Shown: piece after piece, positions 23,782-33,765 of the stretch
How positions within the stretch are numbered: the stretch's first letter is position 1
Layout of the letters: every line of letters begins with the position of its first letter
NCBI RefSeq assembly: GCF_003711515.1
Contig: NW_021167082.1
Span: 1,656,162 to 1,720,161 of the forward strand
Length of the DNA stretch: 64,000 nt
Reading direction: 5' to 3'
Source: Sodiomyces alkalinus F11
Lineage: Eukaryota > Ascomycota > Sordariomycetes > Glomerellales > Plectosphaerellaceae
Notes under the pieces: model-generated
Databases searched by the model: none
What the model was told of the DNA's origin: nothing
The model's input: the letters and a program-made list of their open reading frames with translations, nothing else
Program-made: the position numbers and the translations under genes

Positions 23782-24442
23782 TCACTCGACATCCCCGTCT
23801 CCGTCGCCGTTTCGGTCAGGGACAGCGCCTGGCGTGCGGCTCCGGCTACGACTCCGGCCGCGGCCGCGATTCAGCGCACGACCGCCGCCGCCGCCGCCGC
23901 CGCCGCCACCCTGGTGGTGTCTGGAGGCGCGATCGGCCTTCCCTGGCGGGGGGCGCACGAACGCAAAGTCGACGTTGACGGTGAGGTCGAGGAGCTTGCT
24001 CTTGTGGGCGTCGTCGATGGCGGCGCGGGCTTCCTGGAGGGTGGCGTATTCGATCAATGCGTAGCCCTGGAGGAGAAGAGAAGAAGAAGCAAGCACGTCA
24101 GTCCTGGATTCTGTTTGTTCTAGTGGGATTTTCTTTTTCCTTTCTTTCTGCGTCGACGGGGCTATGCGGAAGAAAACTTGCCTTCACATAACCGCTCCTT
24201 CGGTCCAGGTTGAGATGCAGGTTCTTGATCTCGCCGTATTCGCCAAACTTGTCGTGGATGGCCTCCTCGTCGGCCTCTTCGTGGACGTTGGTGACGATGA
24301 TGATCCAGCCTTCGATGGACCGGACGGCGGTGGCGCGGGAGTGGGTTTGCATGGCGGCTTGGTTGGGGCCGGATGCCGCGGGGGCGGAGGAGGCCTCTTG
24401 CTCCTGTTGGGGTTCGTCGACGTCCATTTCTACGTCGGCCAT
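23782..24442 (-). CDS. Exon-junction-complex RNA-binding protein Y14 (RBM8A-like)
   Basis: Y14 is the RRM subunit that pairs with Mago in the exon junction complex, linking splicing to mRNA export and decay. Exon 1 (24442-24182) and exon 2 (24066-23782) give 181 residues. After an acidic N-terminus ([11 protein letters not shown]) the single RRM runs from about residue 45 to 125: [20 protein letters not shown], then [13 protein letters not shown] joined to [17 protein letters not shown]. The join matches the invariant GYxKGY of the family. To obtain it the donor must be GC (AAG followed by GCAAGT), so the 115-base intron is GC-AG. Splicing at the GT six bases upstream of that donor would delete Val-Lys from a conserved loop. 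The tail is Gly-rich and then Arg-Ser-rich, as in other Y14 proteins. The opposite-strand open frames here are shadows. Confidence 0.93.
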
Positions 24443-25492
24443 GGTGGGCGAGCTTGAGAGAGGGGGGTGGATGTTGTTGGTGTAATGGGAGTGGGAGTTG
24501 TGGTCTTCGAGTCTGGTAGTGTTTAGTTGACGGCTTCTTTTTCTGTCCCCGTCGGGAAATGTGACGTCTAATTTTTCAAGTCTCCCGCAATGTCTGAATT
24601 GGATGATAGTTGTATCACGAGAGGCACGAATTCGGGAGATCAAATGAAGCTCGGGCTCTGCTCTGCTCCCCGTCTAGGTAATTTCCCCCACCATCAATCG
24701 TGGTGGGCGGGACTGCAATGCCGGAAAAGCTATATCTCCGCGTACCGACATCGTGGTCACTTGTACACGTTTACCTAAGGTACTCGTGATCCGCAATCAG
24801 TCAATGGTGCCGGACCCACTATAATCCACTATATATATGGCTCTCCCCTCGCTCACTTTCTGTTTTCTTTTCCTTTTTCTTCTTCATACTTACCTTGTTC
24901 GATTCAGAGGCGGTCATGAAAGCCACTGAGTAAGAAGGAGGGCCTGCATTGCACATCGCGGAGTCAGCTTTTTTCGATTGTCCTTCGGGGCCATCGCGGG
25001 CGCAATTTTTGTTCTACTATTCAAGACCTTGTGTGGATTTGAATTTTCGTTTTCATTATAGTCGCTGCTTAATGTAGCGCTATGAAGAAGATGCTTACCA
25101 TTGACGGCTGACGCTCGCCTCCAAATATCGCGTAGTCAAAATAAGAGGGGAAAAAGCCAACTGATAGGGTCTGTGCTGGCAGTCTTCTGGGTACCTGTTC
25201 ACGTTTCGCGTCCATGTCATGTGACTACGCGTCAACGGCGCGAATTTATGTTTCACGTAGTTGCAGACAACACCGAAAATATTCCACCTTCAATATTAAT
25301 AACCTACCTACCCCCCATACCTCTTCGTACGTCATTCCAACAAAGATAGTCATCAACACCTGCTTCTGCTTCAAGGACCGAAGAACCACACGGTCTCCTT
25401 CACTGTTCTCTTCTGACCTCCTCGTATTCGCTCGTTCTTCCTTCATCCTGGTCCCTATGAGGCAGTAGGGCCAGCGCAACAACTTCATCACC
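24443..25492. other. Divergent spacer between Y14 and ORC5
   Basis: No gene is supported. It holds a TATATATAT stretch at about 24829-24838 followed by pyrimidine-rich sequence, and should contain the promoters of both flanking genes. Confidence 0.65.
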
Positions 25493-27347
25493 ATGCACCC
25501 CGTCTTTCAACTCCCCGAGGAAATCTTGATTTCAACCTTGAACCAAAAGTTTCCGTGCCGCGAACCCCAGATTAGGTCGCTGGCAACTCTTCTCCACGTA
25601 AGTGTCACTGATGACCCATCCTGGCGGTCTCCTTCCCATGCCCATGCAACCAAGTCCTGCAACCAAGTCCTACGCCGAGCATGGATGATTGTGGCCAACA
25701 CGCTTCTTCCAGCCTCACGCCGCCCCCTGTCGCAACCTCGTCCTCTACGGCACCGAAGCCACCGGCAAGTCGAGTATAGTCGAGGCCGTCCTGCAAGGCC
25801 TTCACATATCACCATCTGTGTCTGTCAATGATCACGATGGCGAGGTCCCTGCCGACCACTCGTCTCTCCTCTCCTATGCCATCCTCAACTCCGTACAATG
25901 CATAACCGCCAGGCATCTCTTCGAAAGAACCCTCAGCGCTGTGGCCGATGCCCTTGATTATACCTCTCGCGCGAAGAAATGCGAGTCCATGTCGCAGCTC
26001 ACCGTCGAGCTGTCCAGGATGCTCAAAGACCACCCTCGGTCCGATAGCTTTCGATTCGTCCTCGTCTTCGACTCGATTGATCGTCAACGCGACGTCCCTG
26101 CCACTCTTCTTCCCGCCTTGGCCCGCCTGCCGGAAATCGTAAGCCATCTGCTTTCCTCGCTTCCTCGCTTCCTCGCGGCATTGGGGCCTTCACAAGGCTT
26201 CCCTTCTTCACGCAAGCCGTTCCTCCAGCTAATCCGAAGGAAACTCGTGACACAGATCCCACGCCTAACCTGCGTCTTCATCCTCACCCATCCTCCCGCT
26301 GGCTTTCTGAGGGCCTCACTTGTGGTGCCTTCGATTCACTTCCCCAACTACACCAAATCCGACTTTACCAAAATTCTCTCCTCTACGCCGCCTGCCACGC
26401 TTCCAAATATGACAGACGATGACATACACTTTCTATGGCCGCGATTCTGCAACGCCGTCCACGATGCCGTTACCGCTTCCGCTTCCCGGACTCTCCCTTC
26501 GTTCCGTCGCGCCTGCGAGGCCCTCTGGCCGCGCTTTACAGCTCCCATTGTCGCCGGCACCCACGGCCCCCGCGAATTCTCCAAGCTGGTCATTGTCGCC
26601 CGCCACCACTTCCAAGACGAAGCCCTACTGAACCCGAGCATTATTTCCGTCGTTGCCACGAACAATACCAACGACGATGTCGACAACAATGCCACTCCCG
26701 GTACCAACGCAGCCCCGACCAAGGGGCACGGCACACCCGCGAAGCGCACCTCCGTCGCCGCCACGCGCTCACAGCAACCCGCACAAGCACAAGCACAAGC
26801 ACAAGCACAAGCACAAGCACAAGCACAGGCAGGAACTCCAGACATAGCCAACCTCCTCCCCACCACAGCCCGCCTCCTCCTCCTCGCCGCCTACCTCGCC
26901 TCCCACAACGCGTCGCGCCACGACCTGACCCTCTTCTCCACCTACCAGCACGGCCGCCGCCGCCGACGCGGAGGAGGAGGCGTCGGCTACGCGGCGGCCA
27001 CGCGGCGCACCAAGCACCGCAAGATCGCCCGGAAGCTCCTCGGCGCCCACGCCTTCGTGCTGGAGCGCATGATGGCCATCTTCGCCGCCGTGCGCACCGA
27101 GTGGATCGCCGGCGGCGGGAGCGGGAGCGGGAGCGGCATGAACATGAGCATCGGCGCCGCCGGGCTGGACGGCGATGTGGGCGCCGCTATCGCCACGTTG
27201 GCCAGCCTGCGGCTCCTCGCGCGTGTGGGCGCCGCGGCGGACGTTATGGATCGTGGTGGGAAGTGGAGGGTCAATGTCGGCTGGGAGGTCATACGCGGGG
27301 TGGGGCGGAGCATTGGCGTGGAAATCGAGGATTGGCTTATTGACTGA
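25493..27347 (+). CDS. orc5: Origin recognition complex subunit 5
   Basis: ORC5 is an AAA+ subunit of the complex that marks replication origins. I propose three exons: 25493-25597, 25713-26138 and 26256-27347, giving 540 residues. The N-terminus MHPVFQLPEEILISTLNQKF is followed by the Walker A loop GTEATGKSS at residues 48-56 and a Walker-B-like strand FVLVFDSIDR. The second intron (26139-26255, 117 bases, GTAAGC to CACAG with a CTAAT branch site) has no in-frame stop and is a multiple of three, so a plain open-frame reading would insert 39 foreign residues. Removing it restores RLPEIIPRLTCVFILT, the expected ORC5 sequence. The C-terminal winged-helix region includes LLPTTARLLLLAAYLASHN. A QA repeat and Gly/Ser-rich inserts interrupt the second half. 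Confidence 0.92.
26782..26828 (+). repeat. CACAAG hexanucleotide repeat coding for Gln-Ala
   Basis: Seven to eight CACAAG/CACAGG units in ORC5 exon 3 encoding alternating Gln-Ala. Length variation would stay in frame. Confidence 0.92.
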
Positions 27348-28088
27348 ACGGAGAGCTTTTTCTTCTTCTTCTCTTTCATCTGGAACTCATTGTGATGGAT
27401 TTTGGGTGGGAAGACCTGGGAAGACCTGCACGAGTCAAGCGGCATGGGCATGGAAATACAACAGTCCAGACATTCAAGATTTCTTCTATACAGATGCACA
27501 CGTCTATCTACCTTGGCTATATAAGCGTCCACTTCCACCATAGCGCGTCTTGCGCGATGAGAATAACAGAGAGGCAATAGAGTCATTCACCGGCTCAACC
27601 GGCATTAGCAGAACCTCTCGTCATTTGCATCTTCCGTTGCGCAAAAAAAAAAAAAAAAAAAAAAAAGAAGAAGAAAAGAAAAGAAAAGCAGTCGTCGAAA
27701 CCATCGCCCCCCGAAAGTTCGAAAACGCCAATGCACTATCTTTCGTTTCCTCCCGTCCGCATTCAGACATTCGTTTAGTTGGCATTTTCTCATAATTTGT
27801 CTGCTTTTTTTCTATTTTTTTCTAGGCGGGCCCTTTCTTTTTCACCCCATAACGGTCTTAACCAGGACGCCAACTGGCCAAGTCGAACCGCATGCCCGAG
27901 GGTAGGTCGGTCTCCATGCGTGTCTTTCAAACTCCCATCCTGCGCCTGGCTTGGGAGATGTTGACGGAGAGAAACAACACAGTAATGATAATATAAAAGA
28001 AGAAGAAGAAAAAAAGAAAAAAGAACCAAAAAAAGAAGAACAACAAGGTAAACAGACACAAATACACGGCCGGCGTGATAACAGCGAC
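27348..28088. other. Convergent 3' spacer between ORC5 and SLY41-like gene
   Basis: No gene is supported. It contains a poly-A run at about 27644-27665 and other A/G-rich tracts (27990-28050), which are probably transcribed 3' sequences. Confidence 0.7.
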
Positions 28089-29804
28089 TCAGAGCCCGAC
28101 CTTCCTGTCGCCTGCCCGCCAGGTATCTTCCTGTTTGGTCCCCGGAGCAAGCCACACAGCGGCGCCGGCCGCCAGCCCAGCGCCATCGGTCTTCTTAAAA
28201 GAATCGTCGCCGTTCGGCCTGAAACCCGCCGAAGTGGGCAACGGGCTCTCAAACAGACGGGGGCTCTGGCTGGACGACGACGACCTACCACCCGCGCTGT
28301 TCGTATCGAGGGGCAGCAGCGGCTCCTCTTTGATCTCCATGAGTTGGGCCTTGCGGTCGGCCTTGTCCCGGTCGTGGGTGCGGTCGTAGAGGTACAGGCC
28401 CAGGAAAGTGAGGGCGATGCCGACGCCCTGGGCCATGGTGGTGGGGTTCCGGAACCAGATGATGGCGATGACGATGACGAAGACGCGCTTGATGAGGCTG
28501 GCGACCGAGTAGGTCACGGGGGAGACGATGGAGAGGAGGCTGAAGGCCAGGATGTTCTGGCCGAAATGGCAGGTCCCGTTGAAGAAGAACTCGAGGGCCA
28601 GGCGGCCGTGGTCGAAGCCTGCCGCCGGCTCGGCCGGACTGGCTCGCAGGAGACGCTGCACGATGCCGACGCCCTCGGACCAGAACCAGATGGGGAGGGT
28701 CAGGACGAAGGCCATGCCGGACGAATAGCAGAGCAGGTTCAGCTTGTCCAGCTTCCTCGACCGGGCCGACATGCCGGCTGCTTCGGCTTTGGCGGCTTCG
28801 TTGAAGAGGCGTTTGGAGAAGATGTTCTGGGTGACGAAGATGATGGTGGCGAGCAGGGCCGAGAGGACGCCCAGGAGCTCACCGCCGTACTGGCTGCTGT
28901 GCTTTCCGGAGCAGGCCAGCATGACGCCCAGGGTGAGAGGTATGAGGGACAGGTAGGTGTTGGTCGAGTAGCGGATGTTGTAGACGAATCTGTAGGCCAG
29001 GACGGTGAACAAGGGCGAGAGGCCCTTGATGGTGTGGACGAGAGATACGGGGATCTGGGAGGTGGCCGAAGAGCTGAGGAGATGGCCGAAGATTTGGAAG
29101 GCGGCGAGTGGGAGGGTGGTCAAGATGACATCGCGCGTCGGGGGGCGGATGGCGTATTTGAGCGCCGGCACGCGGGTCTTGAGGGCGGGGAAGACCGAGG
29201 CGAGCCAGGAGGAGAAGAGGCAGTAGGAGGATACGAAGGCGAACTGGATGACGGTGAGGGTCGCGGGCTTCGACCAAGCCGTCAATATAGACTTGGACGA
29301 TGTGTTGGTCAAGGCAGACGAGGTATACCACATGAGGCAGAGGATCTAGAGGCGAAAAGGAAACAAACGTCCTTGGGTCAACAACTGTCGTTCGTCGCGC
29401 GCCAGTCACAACGAGAGAGAATGAATGGCAAGATAGGGGTAGGCCGGCGTACGTACAATCAGGGTCGGGGACACGGGGGCCCGCAAAGCCTCTGCAATCT
29501 CCTGAGCGTTCTGGGTCACGCTACCACGTCGGGACCGTATTGTTCGGAAGGCCTCGGTGAGGCTCTTCTGGCGTGAATGAGCACGGGCGTGACCGTGGCC
29601 CGGCGGGCCCTGGAGTTGGAGTTGGAGTGGTTGGCCCGACGCGTCCCATCGTACGGTGCGGCTATCGCGCCTAGGAAGCCAGCGATCGCGGGGTGTGTCC
29701 GAGCCGTTGGGGGCGACGATGCCGTGTACCCTGATGGGGCTGACACCTCTAGCTCCATGGGATGTGGTAAACTCGGAGTCGACGAGGTCGGGAAACTTCT
29801 CCAT
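28089..29804 (-). CDS. sly41: SLY41-like transporter of the triose-phosphate-transporter / drug-metabolite-transporter family
   Basis: A multi-pass membrane carrier of the TPT/nucleotide-sugar-transporter superfamily, nearest to yeast SLY41, a multicopy suppressor of ER-to-Golgi defects. Exon 1 (29804-29457) encodes a 116-residue hydrophilic N-terminus ending SPTLI. Exon 2 (29345-28089) begins ILCLMWYTSSALTNTSSKSI and holds about ten hydrophobic segments. Total 534 residues. Family motifs include WYTSSALTN-SK, VSLVHTIKGLSPLFTVLAYR (the Lys-Gly motif of TPTs), YLSLIPLTLGVML, and near the end SPVTYSVASLIKRVFVIV. The tail is hydrophilic and Ser-rich. The intron is 29346-29456. Transported substrate is not inferable. 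A 541-codon open frame on the + strand here is antisense to conserved coding sequence. Confidence 0.92.
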
Positions 29805-30927
29805 GTTGGTTCACGCGGCCCTCGGCAGCGGGAGGGGGGAGACGATGAGGTGGGAAAAAAAAGAGAAAGAAAGGCGCAATTCTAGTGAATCGCGACGATC
29901 AGGGCATTGTCCTATCCTGCCGTCCTGTGAGGGAAGAAGATATGACCATAGACGGGGGGCCTGATGGCGATGGCAACGATGGGGAGTGTGATGGACGGAT
30001 GATCGAGAACGCGAAGGTTTCAGTTTGAAAGCAAGGGAGCGATAGGAAGTCGTCGGATGGAGGTGTTGAAGACTCGAAGGCGGACGGATGTGCAGATGGA
30101 GATGCAGATGGAGAGAGATGCAGATGCAGATGCAGATGAGACGGAGCCACGTTCGCTTATCCCATCGGACGACCCGAGTCAAAGTATCCGTACGTAGTCC
30201 TGGTGTCGTTATGAAGGTATTCTGACGGTAATCGTCGGCCGTGATGGATGGAGCACGAAGTATTACAACGTGCGGATACTTCGTAATAGTCGGATTGCCA
30301 ATTCCTGGATGCCGTCGAATGGGGGCGCGGCATTGCGCCGCGTGGAATCTTATCTATCAATAACCAATCAACTATTTCTTAAGAAACTCGGGACCCGAAT
30401 GCCTTACGTTGTACACGTACAAGGTATACGGTGTGTGTCCAGGTCATATCGATTACAATACTGTATACTTTCTTCGACTTTCCGGTACTCGAGGATGCTG
30501 AGCCACACTAGGTGCTAAGGTACGTACCTTATCAATCAGCTCAGGCGAGGCTCAGCTCAAGCAAAGCTGCTTCGAGTGCAAGTGCAGAGTGGCGCGTCAA
30601 ACTTTACGAATACTTCGTATCAGGTCCCCGCGAGACGACCAAGATTTACCCAGAAACCACCTACAAGTCGCGGCCCCCAAGCGACACCCAACGGTTCTTC
30701 AGCTATCTACCACATAGGAACACGTTTCACCCTTTTGCCAATTCTTCGGCTTTCGGATTATTTACTACCTACTACTACCATATGCGAGATCCCAGGAAGC
30801 AGCGCATCATCAGCAGGGGTCTCGTTCTCTTTGCGATCGTCCAGCTCATCACCCCGAAGCAATCACCTTCACCTTCCCTCTCCCTCTCGTCGAATTCCAA
30901 TTTCCATTCCAATAATCATTCATCAAC
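29805..30927. other. Divergent spacer between SLY41-like gene and CUS1
   Basis: No gene is supported. It contains a GATGCA-type repeat (30088-30138), a TAAGGTACGTACCTTA palindrome at about 30517-30532 and TACTTCGTA motifs near 30278 and 30612. Confidence 0.7.
30088..30138 (+). repeat. GATGCA hexanucleotide microsatellite, imperfect
   Basis: Repeated GATGCA/GATGGA units in the region upstream of the SLY41-like start, likely in its 5' UTR or promoter. Confidence 0.85.
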
Positions 30928-33080
30928 ATGGCGGTCCCAAAGATGACCAAGAACCAAATGCGGCGGGCCAAGAAGAAGGAGCAGAAGAAGGCACAAGCAG
31001 AGGTTCGTCCTGATCATCCATTTCGCTCCTCCTTTCTTCCTTCGTCTTCCCTTCGTTCTTTTCTTCCTTTTGCCATCTCTTCTCTCTTCTCTCGTCTCTC
31101 GTCTCTCGTCTCTCGTCTCTCGTCTCTCGTCTCTCGTCTCTCGTCTCTCGTCTCTCCTCTCTCCTCTCTCCTCTCTTCCCTCCCCCGTATTTCTACTGAC
31201 CGCGGCCGATATTTCTACAGGTTGCCACGAAGACATCAGAAGCTACCCAAGACCAAAAGCCCGAAGAGATCGTCAACGGCGAACAAGAGCAATCCGCTGC
31301 AGCCGCGCCCGATGTGACGAAAGAGAACGACTCAAACGATGCCGATACCAATGGTGCACCGCAACAAGAACAAGAACCCGCCGAGGTCGAAGATGCACAG
31401 GTCGAACCCGACTACGACGACCAGGCCCTGTCCCTCTATAGAGACGTCTTCAAAAGGTTCGGCGCGTCATTGGAAGAAGACGACGTCGCGAAAGAAGCCA
31501 ACGCCGGCAACACCGGTGAAGTGTTCTTCAACGAGGACGACGAAATCCCAAGCGAAGACGAGGAAAACCAGGGCGGCCAGACCAGGTTATCCAAGAAGAA
31601 GCGCAAGCAGCTCAACAAGCTCTCCATCGCCGAACTCAAAGCCCTGGTCAAGATCCCCGAGGTTGTCGAGTGGCAAGACGTGTCGTCCTCGGATCCGCGC
31701 TTGCTCGTGCAGATCAAGGCCCAGCGGAACGTCGTCCCCGTCCCCACCCACTGGTCGCTCAAGAGAGAATACCTCTCGTCCAAGCGCGGCATCGAGAAGC
31801 CCCCCTTCAGGTTGCCCGCCTTCATTGCCGAGACGGGCATCACCGAGATGCGGGACGCCGTGCTGGAGAAGCAGGAGCAGCAGTCGCTGAAGCAGAAGCA
31901 GCGAGAGAGAGTCGCCCCGAAAATGGGCAAGCTGGACATCGACTACCAAAAACTATACGACGCCTTCTTCCGCTTCCAGACCAAACCCCCGCTCACCCGC
32001 TTCGGCGAGGTCTACTACGAGGGCAAAGAGAACGAGGGGGATTTCCAGCACTTCCGCGCCGGCGAGCTCTCCGAGGGCACCAAAGAAGCCCTCGGCATGC
32101 CACCCGGCGCTCCGCCCCCCTGGCTCATCAATCAGCAGCGATACGGGCCCCCTCCGTCGTATCCGACCCTCAAGATCCCCGGCCTCAACGCTCCCCCGCC
32201 GCCCGGCGGCTCCTGGGGGTTCCATCCTGGCGGTTGGGGCAAGCCCCCCGTCGACGAGTTCAACCGGCCGCTCTACGGCGGCGACATCTTCGGCCTCGGT
32301 AACCAGGCAGCGGTGGCGGCGGCGGGTGCCACGGGTGCCACGGGTGCCGCGCCTGGCGGACCCCAAGCGCAACCGGCGGTCGTCGCCCAACCCCTACCGA
32401 CCAGCGAACCGGCCGACAAGACCCTGTGGGGCGAACTGCAACCAAGGGAAGAAGAAGAGGAAGAGGAAGAAGAGGAAGAAGAGGAGTCGGACGAGGAGGA
32501 AGACCAAGACATGCCCGGCGGCGGCACCGAGACCTCCACCGGCCTGGAGACGCCCGCGGGGATGGCCTCCAGCGTACCGACCGACTTTGCGGGCCACGGC
32601 GTCGAGACGTCCATCGCCGGCGAGCTCGACCTGCGCAAGCAGCGCCGCGGCTTCGACACGGAGGAGAGCTCCCACCCGCGCGCCGCCTACCAGGTCATCC
32701 CCGAACGCCAGCAGCGCACCGATGGCTTTTTCGGCAGCGACCGCGTCTACGAGCTCCCCGCCCAGCAGCAGCAGCAGCGGTCCGCAAGCGGTGCCCCCCA
32801 CCTCCCCGTGCTCGGGCAGGAAGACGACGGCGGGCGCAAGCGCAAGAAGCCCGGCGACGTGGACGTGGCGCTCGACCCGGAGAGCTTGCAGAGCCACGAC
32901 GGCATCGGCAAGGAGGAGTTGCAGCGGCGGTTCGAGGAGGGCCGCCGCCAGGAGGGCGTCGGCGCCAAGTGGAGCTACGAGGAGGACCTGTCCGAGATGA
33001 TCGCCCAGGAGTCCCGGAAGCGGCAGAAGGTGGAAGAGAAGCGGAATGAGAAGAAGAAGGAGACCAAGTACAGGTTCTAA
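30928..33080 (+). CDS. cus1: U2 snRNP SF3b subunit SF3B2 / SAP145 (CUS1)
   Basis: SF3B2 is part of SF3b in the U2 snRNP and contacts pre-mRNA near the branch site. Exon 1 (30928-31002) encodes MAVPKMTKNQMRRAKKKEQK and the next few residues. Exon 2 (31221-33080) encodes the rest, total 644 residues. The conserved DUF382 region includes VPVPTHWSLKREYLSSKRGI and FRLPAFIAETGITEMRDAV. It is followed by APKMGKLDIDYQKLYDAFFR (about 255). The PSP motif follows with EALGMPPGAPPPWLINQQRY and PSYPTLKIPGLNAPPPPG. A poly-Glu/Asp run lies at about 32447-32505. The C-terminus is charged (SYEEDLSEMIAQESRKRQK). The 218-base intron after codon 25 carries a 7-base tandem repeat. All residues expected in the family core are readable. 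Confidence 0.96.
31080..31158 (+). repeat. TCTCGTC 7-base tandem repeat inside CUS1 intron
   Basis: About ten TCTCGTC units followed by TCTCCTC variants, within the only intron of CUS1 (31003-31220). The tract is pure pyrimidine except for one G per unit on the coding strand. Confidence 0.93.
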
Positions 33081-33765
33081 AAGAAAAGAAGAAAAAGAAA
33101 GAAGAAAAAAAAAACGGAGGAGCGTTAGGGGGGTTGAAGCCGCGTGTGATCGATCCCCGTGACTAGGGCGGACCTGCGGTCTTGCGTTGTATCATGTCAG
33201 AGTCTTTCCTTTTGCCTTTTTCCCTTTATTCCTTTTTCATTCTTTTTTTTCTACTTAAAACGGGCGATGCTCCCCGTTGGTTCAATGGCGTTCTAGGATG
33301 GACGGCGGTGGGCGGGAGAGCAAAAATCAGAAAAACAGATCACCACCCTATATGTGACGATATGCAGTTGTCTCTGAATTCAAGCCTTCTGGAACAGGGA
33401 CAGGGGGAATGCTTACATTGTATTACCTTACTTCGACAATGATGCCTACAACTACATGTAGCTGGTTACTAACTGCCTTACCTAGGATGTGGGCATCACG
33501 CTGATCAACCAACCTAGGCAAGACAGACTCCATATTCGTCTCCGAGCGGGAAAAGACCATTTCAAGTTGATCCGTCAGGTTGGCCAAGACACACGACAGG
33601 GATGGTCTTTTAACTAGCCCCCCCCCCCTAAATTCTCCGTCTTGACGCCAACGGCATTCCCGGGGACCTTTCTCCGTTCTCTTCCAGTTCATGCTCCCGT
33701 CATCTCTCTCTCTGGCGCAGTCTTCCAGGATGACGTCGAATTCGGGGCTGGCAAGGCTGAACGAC
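33081..33765. other. Convergent 3' spacer between CUS1 and SUZ12
   Basis: Presumed 3' UTRs. The open frame that runs from the SUZ12 exon down to 33423 is read-through of the last SUZ12 intron and is not coding. Confidence 0.75.

Noticed and set aside
26435..27343. 302-codon + frame overlapping ORC5, Arg/Pro rich
   Set aside because: Alternate frame of ORC5 exon 3; composition typical of a shifted high-GC frame.
27951..29576. 541-codon open frame on the + strand rich in Gly/Glu/Asp
   Set aside because: It is antisense to the conserved SLY41-like transporter and to its 3' region; composition is that of a high-GC shadow frame.
33268..33325. tRNA-like stretch with TGGTTCAATGG
   Set aside because: The A-box resemblance is isolated; no matching B-box or cloverleaf stems.
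33423..33765. Extension of the SUZ12 open frame past 33953
   Set aside because: It reads through a canonical intron; the spliced exon completes a PHD finger, while the extension has no conserved feature.
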